From Sisyra terminalis (Eukaryota; Arthropoda; Insecta; Neuroptera; Sisyridae): a DNA stretch of 64,000 nt. The notes under the pieces are model-generated. The model was not told the origin of the DNA, did no database searches, and worked only from the letters and a program-made list of their open reading frames with translations. The position numbers and the translations under genes are program-made. Positions 37,301 through 47,933 of this stretch are shown here, piece after piece (within the stretch, counting starts at the first letter, position 1; each line of letters opens with the position of its first letter). Where the stretch lies: contig OY292274.1 of NCBI GenBank assembly GCA_958496175.1, positions 49,734,630-49,798,629 of the forward strand, written 5' to 3'.

Positions 37301-38088
37301 TAAACCCATTTAGTTGAGTAATGTACGCGTGAGTAGTTAGTTTTATATATATATATATTTCATATCTATATGAGAAAATCCTTTAAATCCACCCCATTTG
37401 CAAATTTAATTGTAAATTCTGTTCTCAAATTAAATTTCCGCAATTGATATAAAAAATGTGCCCAATTTATGCAAAACAAAGCCAAAATTTTTGAGTGCCA
37501 GATTCGTTCGCAGTTTTGTGCTTCCAAAGCTTCTGTAAAAGGAAGTTGAAGATTTAAAATGAGAAAAGCAACTTAGTTTCTTGTGGTATATATTTGTTTT
37601 TAAAAGTTTTCTTATCAACAAACAAATATACGATTAACGCATAGTTACATACTGTACTAAAACTATTTTTTGTCGGGTTTGATCGTAATGTAATTTTTTT
37701 TGGCCTATTTTATTATTGCGATATTGCACCGCCTTTACGATGCATTCTTCCATGACACAATCACAATTTGTGAAAACCCTTATGCCAAATTTATTGATTT
37801 TGGATTATCTATTTTGAGTCCGAATTTATCGTATCCATTTGTTAAGTCCTGCCCTAGAAGCTCAAAATTTGGAACAACATAAACTAAAACAGGCAAAATA
37901 GAATTTTTTTCTGTTATTTTCCAACATCACTCTAACATCACTCATATTTAAAACCATTCATTTTTGTGGATTATTTCTTCTTTAACTGAATTTTCTTTTC
38001 AATCATATTTTTTTTAAAATTATTTTTATTGTATTATTATTTTGATTGTTGTACATTTATTTGTACAAATATTTAAATTTAAATAAAT
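34377..38088. other. AT-rich stretch without a recognised gene
   Basis: No gene recognised. The patch at about 35240-35420 is slightly less AT-rich. Frames at 34800-35015, 35461-35661, 37430-37621 and 37700-37882 have no domain. A short TA run lies at about 37345-37360. Confidence 0.5.
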
Positions 38089-38116
38089 TTAAATGTACAA
38101 ATATTTGTACATTTAA
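38089..38116. repeat. 28 bp perfect palindrome
   Basis: TTAAATGTACAAAT followed by its exact complement, lying directly against the duplicated segment that starts at 38117. Further TGTACAAATA repeats lie just upstream. Confidence 0.9.
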
Positions 38117-38375
38117 AGACCTGTCATTAGTTTGGACTGAGATTTACCCAAATTTAGTACCTCAGCGGTTGGATTTTATAAATGGTTTTTCGCTGTGAAT
38201 TTGCCCCATGGTGTTGGTCTACAAGGAACAATGTTTATTTTAAAGCAAATCTGATAAAATTTAGTGTATTTTGTTTATTTCAACATCGAGAGGGTACTAA
38301 GGCAGCAAAAATTTTTTTTGGTCTTCACATCATTTTATTATTATGTACCAAACACAACAGAATTCATCAAAATTA
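38117..38375 (-). repeat. 259 bp duplicated fragment of a dead non-LTR element, copy 1
   Basis: Almost identical to 47675-47933, with only two or three differences near an A/T run. On the minus strand it encodes part of a retrotransposon RNase H region (PWGKFTAKNHL, stop, NPTAEVLNLGKSQSKLMTG) including the same in-frame stop as the other copy. The plus-strand frame at 38182-38388 is its antisense shadow. The conserved GHC...HL segment present in the other copy is absent here. Confidence 0.9.
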
Positions 38376-38840
38376 CATATATATCTAGATAAATTTTTAT
38401 CCATTCATCAGCATGAAAATTTCATTTTTTATCCTTGATTTTTTGGTTTAATATCAAAAGTTTTTTGATAAACGTACATATCTTATATATAAATTGACTA
38501 TCTAGCCGTCCGTGCGTTCAGACTATACGCATGCGCTCTGTTATCCCCACTTACGCATTCAAAACGTTGGTAGGGTTAAGTTGACACAGCGCCCGGCATT
38601 CAAACATGCCTATTTGCTCAAACCGGCTATTTACCAAATTTGTTATTATTTTTGTATTTTTTTCATAACAACCATTTACGTTTGTCAAAATATTATTACT
38701 CAAGCACATTAAATAATTATTTACGCACCCGATGGTACAATTTTTTATGATTTTAAATTTATATTATTTGTAATAAAAGCGTGACAAATAGTTAGCCAGT
38801 TGTAAATATTCGCTTTTAACGGACTTTGATTGATTATTAA
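38376..38840. other. Non-coding stretch
   Basis: Includes a less AT-rich patch at 38505-38630 (CTAGCCGTCCGTGCG, CAGCGCCCGGCATTC). The frame across it (38512-38712) is not recognised. It may be part of a repeat whose other copies are outside the window. Confidence 0.4.
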
Positions 38841-39531
38841 ATTTCACTCTTTTAGGGGAGAAATTTTCAAAAACCCTTTCTTATTATATATCTGCATCGT
38901 ATAAGGAAAACACTTTCCAAATTTCATTGACACAAATGTGCACTTATATTTGAAAATACAATGTAAAACGAAAAAAAAATAATGACCTTTATTTTTTAAC
39001 ATGACTAAAAAGCTATTCGATTTCACACATTTGGATGTTGTACATACAAAATTGTTGGAAATAGGTGAAAAGCGTGGAAGTAATTTCGAATATTTTATTT
39101 TTTTTCAATAACAATTATTGATTTTCAAATTGTTCTAAATACCGAAAAAAAGTTAGTATGGAAGATTTTATATTTGCATTGACAGTAAAATATATGGCAA
39201 AAAATTGCTACCTTAATGCTTTTCAGCCGAATATATAATTACTCCAAATCACAACCATTGGTTGATAAAATAAAATAGATTTTAAAAAGTTTGATTGTTG
39301 AAAAACGAACCAAAATTTAATATCGACAATTTGGTATAAGCACTCCATAAGTTTTAAAATTTCATACTAATTTAGTGAAATTACGTTATTTAAAATGTTG
39401 TTATTAAAATGATATAAAAAAAATATTTCTTAATATAATTTTAGATACAATTTTTTTAATTAACAACACTGATTATTAAATTTAAAATTTCGATTTTTGA
39501 TTAACTCTACATTATCTCATACTAAAAATTT
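38841..39531 (-). repeat. Dispersed repeat, copy 2 (partner at 16285-16955)
   Basis: The reverse complement of copy 1 over its whole length, including GGGGAGAAA at the left, TATATCTGCATCGTATAAGG, ACAAAATTGTTGGAAAT, TTTGATTGTTGAAAAACGA and CTAATTTAGTGAAATTACGT. Non-coding. The right end lies 20 bp from a Helitron-like terminus. Confidence 0.8.
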
Positions 39532-39549
39532 TATTGAAATAAAACCTTT

Positions 39550-39577
39550 AGTTGCGAATGCAACGGGCAACTACTAG
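39550..39577 (+). mobile_element. Helitron-like 3' terminus (candidate)
   Basis: GTTGC-GAAT-GCAAC forms a five-pair hairpin (39551-39564), followed nine bases later by CTAG and then T. The arrangement matches that at 17636-17663 although the hairpin sequence differs. Confidence 0.35.
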
Positions 39578-41290
39578 TATCGAAATAAAGTACTCAAAAA
39601 TTAATATCCTCGAATTTCAAAATTAACTTACGCTTTACAAGAGCAAACACAACCTTTAAATAAAACATGTCATTTTTATTTTGCAAATAAAAGATATCAA
39701 CATTGATATTATGTAAATAGTAATGTATTTTAAATTCTCAGTGCATCTCTAAACATACATTTTTATTGAACCTATTCGAATTTAGAACAAAAATGAACTT
39801 TGTTAGTTTTATTTTTCGCTATAAATATTCAGGAATTTTTACTACAGTTTTATAACCATCGAACCCCTTGCCTTGTTGCTCCACCTCTTTTTGTTTAACA
39901 AAAAAAGTTGCATGCAAATACATAAACATACGTACGCTCGGCGGCGAAAGATCAAAAGATTTTAATAAAATTTATTAAAAATTGCTTGCCAACATGCATT
40001 TTGCTGACGAAAGATAACGACAAAGGTTATAATTTTCTAATTTCATACCTTAGTAAAACATGAGATCATGAATATGAAATTAACTCTCTAACCTGCACAT
40101 GTTGAGGGCACATATGAGGGGATAAAAACGTTTACCAGATTTTATTACACAAAAATGAACACATTTTTAAAAGCTTCAAATAACCATTTAAACCAAGGTT
40201 ATTTTAAACATTGCATATAAACAACTATTTAAGAAATTTTTCATTTTAACATAATATATTTTCGATTTTGATTACTAAAATTCAAACTTTAGCTCGAAAA
40301 TGTATTCCCAAAATAAAATAGATTTATTGTTCATTATTGGTGCTTAAAAATATTACTTAAAGGCTATAAGCAAGTGAATCAGTCCTACAAATATATTTAA
40401 ATGATACTTAAGAAGATGTGTAGGTACTAATAAAATAATTAGATCGTAGAATATTCAGATATGCTTAAAATTGACTGGATCGTTTGGTTAAAAATTTTAA
40501 TATGCCTTAAGGGTCAAATATGTTTTTTATAAAAATATACCACTTTATTATATATTTTAAAATCTTTAAAATATATTCTTTTGGAAATACATTTTTTTAA
40601 ATTTTACTTACTATCTTCATAATGTCCTGCATTTTTTGAAAAAATACATTACTTAATGAAAAAAACAATAAAACCACTTTCGCGTTATATATCTAAAGCT
40701 CTTGTTGAGCCTAAATCTGTACTTAAATATTCACACGAAAAAGAAAACAACTAGAAGTATACAAATATTCCTTTCAAACTGTTTTCCATACATTTTTTTG
40801 AAAATAATTCAGGAAAGTTTTTTTCTATAACTATCAATAATCATAACATAATATGTTCAGTGACGTAAGCGATAAGCGCCTAGTTATGATGGATGGAATG
40901 CATTGAGCGATGCACTAATATCTGATGACAGCTCTCATACTGTGTTCTATGCAAGATGCTATTAGCCAATAAGATTGCGAGATTTAAAAATGTTCATTTG
41001 TTTTAATTGTTGAAATTTTAAAAATTTAACGAAACCACTCCCACTGTTATTCCATATACAATTACGAATACGTATAAGTACAGATGGAACGTTATGTACG
41101 TTGTGCACTGACGTCATTCAGAACCAATCGTAACTAGCTAATTAAAAATTAATGGGGTTAGATTTAAAAATACTTTAAATTAGACTGCAAAAACTTAAAA
41201 TTTAGTTTGTTTCATTAGAAAAAAAAACATTTTACTAAAATGAAAGGTATATCAATTCATTAGCTGAGAATATTATTACAATTTAGAGTA
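39578..41290. other. AT-rich stretch without a recognised gene
   Basis: No gene recognised. The patch at about 40855-41130, with CGATAAGCGCC and TGCACTGACGTCA, is less AT-rich than its surroundings, but no frame crosses it. Confidence 0.45.
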
Positions 41291-41853
41291 GGTAGTACGG
41301 GATGATCTCCTTAAGCGGGAATCGCTGTGAAATTAAAATAAACTTCTTCTTCTTCTTCAAGATAAACCAAAAATAAAGACGATTACTACTAATATATTTT
41401 TGTATTTAACTATCATAATACTCAAAAACCTTCACTAAAATATTTCTTTTTTTTTAAAACCTTACAAAGTAAATATCTTGTACTCCCCTATGGGTAAGAT
41501 GATCCCCCAGGTATAGTTTTTTAACTTAGCCTACAGGTACTCATTTATGTTAACGTAGCCCAAATACTAAATTTAAGCATAATAGAAAGCCTTAAACACA
41601 ACATTAAATACATTTAACATTGAATAAAAATAACATATCTCAAAGTCATGCCTACCATAGATCAACCGTACACAATTTTTATTTTTTCTCTTCAAAAACG
41701 AAGGATTGCTTATGCCTCCATTACGATTTTACAGAGGCCGGGGTGAAGGGGTCCAGATCTATGTTTTATCAGTGTAATAAAGTAGATAGCATGAGGGGTT
41801 TCAGTAGAATCGCAAAAGATCATCTTACCTCAAGGGATCAACTCGTACTACTT
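41291..41853. mobile_element. Non-autonomous DNA element with ~24 bp inverted ends
   Basis: The left end GTAGTACGGGATGATCTCCT is matched, after complementing, by GTAGTACGAGTTGATCCCTT at the right end. The subterminal motif GGTAAGATGATC occurs at about 41490 and, complemented, at 41819-41830. The frame at 41620-41889 runs off the right end and shows no transposase motif. The superfamily is not clear from the ends, and the target duplication could not be read. Confidence 0.6.
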
Positions 41854-43638
41854 TCCCCTACGTGTAATAATATTTTTAAAAAAATTTAAAAATTTAAACA
41901 ATAATTTTAGATTTTCCCAAATAAAATAAGACACTTTCCTAGGAGGAATATTTTAAAAAAATGAAGGAAAAACTGTGAAATGTAGCTCATTATTCACACT
42001 ATAAAAATGATTTTCTTTTTTGTGCTATATGTATGGTATATTATTGTTCACTATAGATATTCAGGTTTAAAAAGAGCAGATGTCATTAAGTACATGCAAA
42101 AGTGTTTTTTTTTTAGTTTTTTAGCCTTTATAAGTAAAAACTTTAAAAACTATGCATTATTTACGAATTTCAATAGCAATTAAGCTTTTCGTTTGATTTT
42201 CCAAACCTCCACAGTCAAAATTAGTTGGTGTAATCAATTCTCTAATATTTTAACAGGTTTATTCCTATTACTTATTTTTTACTATCAGTAGGTACCTATC
42301 TAAAAGACACTTTTTTCTTTTTCTATGCTTAAAATTTTAACACCTCCTTCCTAGTTGGGATTATTTAAGGCTGAAATTAAATAAAACATCACACAAAGCA
42401 AAAAATTCAAAATATGTTGAACATTTAGGAAAATGGGATGCAAAAGCACAATTTTTATATTTGATGTTTCAACTATCGAACAATTTTAAAATACGAATCA
42501 AAGATGAATCTTCTAGATAATTATTTTTAAGTTTTTGAGTAACTATCTGTATGAAACAAACAAAGTTATTTTTCAGTGAAAATACAGGCACAAAAAGCTA
42601 ATTGATTGTCCACGTAAGCATATTCAGTAATTCCAAATTAATTCTAGCCGATGCTTAATTAAATGGAAGATTGAAAACCGTCAAAAAAACAATTTTTGAA
42701 TACATAATTAATATTATCATCAATGTGTGAAATCCTACAGTTAATAAATAGCTGTTGTTGACTGAAAAAAAATTATTGAGGTGGAATAAAAGAGAAAAGG
42801 TACATGTTACCGAATATCATCAATAATTATCACATTATTTAGGTGTTGTAACTTTGTGAGAGAAACCGCATAGAACTCAGTTCGATACGGACATCAATCA
42901 AAATCGAAATGTAAGCGTCATGACCAATCGGTTACACACTCAATGCTCATTCGGCTGTAAACTCATCTGAACAAACATCCTGTGCTTTACAAGTATTTAA
43001 AATACAAATGCTAAAACAACGCGCGTTTATATGTATATTCAACATTTAATATATACACCAACCCATTTTGTAAAAATACAAGCACTTTCACAGTGATTTC
43101 AGAAGAATTACCAATGTGATTCGATGTGCAAAATGAAATGAGAAAAAAAGGAAAAATAACGCTCATGCATGAAAAATCGTGAAAATAGCCAGCGAAAAGA
43201 ATAGATGCATACGTGTGAAAAAAACACGTGCAAATAAAATAAATTTCAAAGGATAAAATCGGATATGTTACAAGCATTGAATTCGTATAATATTGGAATT
43301 CTTATCATCCGTTTAGATATCTACTGATGAGAGCTACAAGAAAATGCAATTTAAAATACAATTTCAACTCTTATATCACATCTTAGGAGATACGTAAAAC
43401 TATTATGAATATCCCAAAAAATAATTATATTTTTAATTTTATACTATCAAACCCACAATATAGAATACACTCTTCATTGATAAAAACTTTTTGAAAGATA
43501 TTTTTTTTTTCTAAAAAGGTTAAATTCTCAGATTGTATAAGTGATTGAATAAATAAATACATAGCACAAACTTATGTGGAGAACATTAAATTCTTCCCAG
43601 CAGTAGCAAAACAAATAATTCGTTTTGCAACCATACTA
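41854..43638. other. AT-rich stretch without a recognised gene
   Basis: The frame at 43011-43277 (minus) is hydrophobic and unremarkable. No repeat ends seen. Confidence 0.5.
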
Positions 43639-44215
43639 CAGTAATTCCTCCAGCTGCACAGTAGTTCCATTCCCCAAAAACGGTGTACAATACAAAATCA
43701 AGCTATGTAAACCCAATTTTATGTGAAAATAGGGAGATTTGGTTCCAAATACTAGAAAATTGTCCCAAAAAATAAATTAAAATTCGTAATGAAACAAAAA
43801 TTCACACTGTAAATATTTGTTTTAAACTTAAGAACCGAAATAAAATTTCAAAAACCAATTTTGATTAAAAAAAACAATTAATTATTCGAACTTGTTTTTA
43901 ATATTTTCGATAAAAAAAGATTTTCTGCGATAAAAAGAGATCAGTCGCTGCTATACTCTGATGAGCTTTTCCGTCTTTGAAAAAAAAACTAGTTAAATTG
44001 TTGACCAGTGTTTTTCCTTTCCGTAAAAATCATTTCAGAAAGAGCCAAAGCACCTATTGAATTTTTGCCAAAATTTATGACACGAATGAAGAAAAAAAAT
44101 TTAAAACTGCGCAGTGTGTAACTTTAGCCGTGCTTTACAAAAATTGGTATTAAAAGCTCAACTTGTGCAGTAGAAAACCGCGCAATGAAAACCCGCGCAG
44201 TGAAAAGGATTACTG
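43639..44215. mobile_element. pogo-like MITE
   Basis: The 577 bp segment begins CAGTAATTCCT after TA and ends AGGATTACTG; its right end, complemented, reads CAGTAATCCTTTTCACTGCGC. pogo/Tigger elements have CAG-starting termini of this kind and insert at TA, although the base after the right end has changed. Just inside the right end a short unit is repeated three times (CGCGCAGTGAAAA, CGCGCAATGAAAA, GTGCAGTAGAAAA), and GCACAGTAG occurs near the left end. No transposase frame. Confidence 0.6.
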
Positions 44216-47200
44216 AATTACCTCAGATACCAAAAAAGTCCAATCCAGAAAATGTCAGATATTAGATTTTTAGAACAATTTGTAATTTAAAAAAATTCTT
44301 CAATCTTCTATTTCATACTATTGATTTGTATTTTTTACGTCATAATTTTCATTAACCAATGCAATTTCAGAAATTTTATTGTGGCAAATATTTAAATGTT
44401 AAAATGAAGTTATAAATTAGTACTAACTTATGTTTTAATATGTATCTTTTAAAATATGTCCAAAATAGCTCAATTGACAAGAAATATTTTTTAAAATCCT
44501 TGGATTCTTACAGGTGTCTTTTTTAATAAAGTCAAATAATACAATTGTTTCAATACTACAATGTAAACAATATCAATGCTGTAGTTAATTCTTCTTGGAG
44601 AAACGCGAAAATCACTAAAAATGGTTGCTCAAGAAAGTCATGAAATGCACATTCCTTCCAGAAAATATTGATAACAAAACAAATATTGTTAATGTCATAT
44701 TTGAGGAATGTTTGTAGGAATTTATAATTTTCTGTTTATTTTTTTAGCGCATAAAACCTTTTCTATTGGAAGATTTATCCCTCATTTACATAGCTTTTGT
44801 TAATATTCAATAAAATTGCGGTGAATAAAAATTACTTTTGGCCAGATTTATTCACACAAGTTACATAATTTAACGATGAAGCAGAATGAAAACACAAATA
44901 TATCAAAGTTTATCTAAAATCATTCGGCCTTACGTGATAATAGAGTTATTTATTGTACGATTTCATTAATTTCTACACATTATATGAATAACCTCTAAAC
45001 AAACCTATGTATGTTGGTTATTGATACGCATAAAATTTCGTATTATTAATTTCAACATTTAAAAATAAATACGGTGAAAGTATACTGATCACTTTACGGG
45101 ATAAAAGCATAATTTGTTTAGAATTTTATGAAACTCAGTAGAAAATGACTCAGAAACTTGTACTTCAAATGGCTTTCCCTAAATAAGTATTTATAGGTAA
45201 CTTATCAAGCCATATCGTTAATTAAAAAGCTCTTAAAAATCAAATTCAGTCTTAAAATATAGCAAACATTGGAAAAATAGTTTTATTTCACAAAAACCAA
45301 AAGTAAGATCTTTGGTCATTGATCAAAACTATTTATAAAATTTCACCAGAATACATTTAAAATGACACAGCAATCCAAGGGGAGAAATACTCTAGACATT
45401 TTTGATCCCAGAAATGATAAGGAGTCCAAACGGTATAGGCTTTTTCAAAATATTCACTTACACAATAACAAACTCAGATTATAGTTCTTTTTTCTATTAT
45501 TAGGAGCGTCAATATTCAGATCGTACCTTAGGTTTTAAGATGCTATTCCAATCTTGTAATGCATGAAGGGAAATGTGTCAAGATGTGGCGATGCCATTAG
45601 TATATTTGCAGTATTAACTTAAACCGAAACTATGTACTTTATGTACTGAACCTTAAATTGATGCCATTTTTTAATATTACATCCGGACTCCTTGTATCTA
45701 TATTTCGTAAGTATGAGTATTAAACAAACGATATCGATAGTACAATTTATTAATTTTTTATTTATCATATTATTGTTTCAAATAATGAAAAAAAAATATT
45801 TCATTTTGATCTTGTATTTAAATTTTAGAAATTATTGTAAAAAATTTAATAAAAATAATATTGAAACTTATTATAGTTATTATTTATATTAATATGTTAC
45901 GTACTAGTTAATTAAGTTCTTGCATTAAAGATTTAATATTGATTAGGTTAGGTCATAAAGGAACACAGTTGGATATAATATTTGTTACATGAGTTTGTTG
46001 TGATACCATATTACATTAGACATTCTGTTGTGGTGGAATTGTAATAATAAGATAGAACAAAGCAAACGAGATTTTGGGCAATGGTCATTACTCTCACGTA
46101 GACAGGGTTGTCCACCATACTAATAAGGGGTTTTGTACTTGAATTTAATTACTTAAACAATAACCCATTAATACATCCAAATAGATATACAATATATATA
46201 CATATACATATAATAAATCAATATGCAAAACTGTGATGTAAACCAATAAAATCAAAACGACATTATTAGCCATTAGCAGCAGCTGAATTTGATGTTTGAA
46301 TATTCATTTCATTGTTATACGCGTATGCACTTGTGTTCTGATTTATAAAACAGAAATTATTTTATGCGATTTAATATCGTTATTATTTTTATTGTCAATC
46401 AATGTAAAACTTCTGCTTACATTTATAGTGCAGTAACATGAAATTATAATTAATAGTATGAGATATGAATAACAATTCGGCTACCTTTAATAAGATTCAA
46501 ATTTGATTTAAATTACCCCCATAACCCCTAGCTTTCGTGCGGTGAACGAAATCGAACATGCGGCATTACATTATTGTAATTCTAGGGGACCTCAATCTGA
46601 GAAATCTGAATCCGGTATCGACAACTGAGTTTTCAAACTAAATTATAACGAAATCCCTAGCAGTCGGATGAAGAACAACCCCTTGTTACATACAACGGTA
46701 ACGTTTGATCGAGGCTAACCTTATTCATTGTGTAAGAAAAAGGAATGATAATGGCTCAAATCGCCTTTACAAAATTTCACTAAAAGGCATTGTCTTTAAG
46801 TAGTAGTTCGATGAAACTTTGATTTGTTAGTCATTTCGTTCTATTGTTTCATAATAAATTTCTAATCCCTTTCCAAGGTAAACTTGTAATCTTTGGCTGT
46901 TTATGTTCCCCATTAATTTTATCTAATTAAATGAAAATTTATAACGAGAAACCACTCAAATTGGTGAACTATATAATCATGCTTATTTAACTTCGTTCCA
47001 ATGAAAGAGTTGAGGTTGAAAAACTTTCGATTTTATTTCGGTACCACTTCAATAATTAGAAGGTTATTTATTCACAAATACGTTTCGAGTTTCAAAAGAT
47101 GTAATTTTAAATTTATATGTTGAATAATGCTAAAAAATAAACGACAATAATTGAGAAAAAATAATTTCATCGTCGTTGGGAATTTGATCTTTTCTTTCTC

Positions 47201-47412
47201 TAAATTGTTATTTTTTAAAAAATATGTTTTTTTATTAGTTTATTCTCAGCGATTTTTAACTTATTTTTTGCTTTTTCTATAGATAGTGTCACAGAGCAAT
47301 AAAAAAATTGAGGCCCAAGCAACTGTTAATTTTTCTGGGGAACCATTTACTTAATTTAGGTATTTTTTTTCCTATATAGTTCACCGGGACGAGGTTTGAA
47401 GATTTATTTCAC
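44216..47412. other. AT-rich stretch with small non-coding patches
   Basis: No gene recognised. A weak AAGGAGTCC inverted pair at about 45420 and 45688 may bound a small MITE. The patch at about 46515-46720 is less AT-rich. The frame at 45692-45892 is pure AT-rich translation. Confidence 0.45.
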
Positions 47413-47933
47413 CTATTGTAAACTAGGAAGCCAAGCGAATTTTAGTAAACGGCGAACAAAATGTTGTTCGACTTCTTGGATCGTATTAGTAGGATTACTA
47501 GTTATTGGATCGTAGATCCCCAGCTCTTTTAGTCACCATGCAAACAGGGTACTGCATTTCAATAGAATGTGAGAAGTAATTTCATCCTCTATTTGACCGA
47601 ATCTACATGCAAGATGGTCTAATAGTACTCCAACAGAATGAAGATGCTTTTTTAGGTAACAGTGACCGATTATGAGACCTGTCATTAGTTTGGACTGAGA
47701 TTTACCCAAATTTAGTACCTCAGCGGTTGGATTTTATAAATGGTTTTTCGCTGTGAATTTGCCCCATGGTGTTGGTCTACAAGGAACAATGTTTATTTTA
47801 AAGCAAATCTGATAAAATTTAGTGTATTTTGTTTATTTCAACATCGAGAGGGTACTAAGGCAGCAAAATTTTTTTTTGGTTTTCACATCATTTTATTATT
47901 ATGTACCAAACACAACAGAATTCATCAAAATTA
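47413..47933 (-). pseudogene. Non-LTR retrotransposon RNase H / 3' end remnant
   Basis: The minus strand encodes the C-terminal part of a retrotransposon polyprotein of the group that carries RNase H. From upstream to downstream it reads PWGKFTAKNHL, a TAA stop, LGKSQSKLMTGLIIGHCYLK, KHLHSVGVLLDHLACRF, EDEITSHILLKCSTLFAW, a TGA stop, then LKELGIYDPITS to a final TAG at 47413-47415. GHC.L..HL...G.........C.F followed by E.E...H.L..C is the usual ending of such proteins; the second Cys of the C.FC pair is Gly here. It is dead. Part of it (47675-47933) was copied almost exactly to 38117-38375, and the plus-strand frame at 47740-47991 is an antisense shadow. Confidence 0.88.

Noticed and set aside
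38182..38388. Plus-strand frame beginning MVFRCEFAPWCWS, repeated at 47740-47991
   Set aside because: The repetition is explained by the duplicated retrotransposon fragment, and the real homology is on the opposite strand.
43963..43984. CTGATGAG...TTTGAAA as a second hammerhead
   Set aside because: The intervening bases do not form stem II and no stem III follows.
45419..45697. Possible MITE with AAGGAGTCC inverted ends
   Set aside because: Only nine bases match, with no clear target duplication or subterminal similarity.
45954..45965. TTAGG-like doublet suggesting telomeric repeat
   Set aside because: Two units only; expected by chance in AT-rich DNA.
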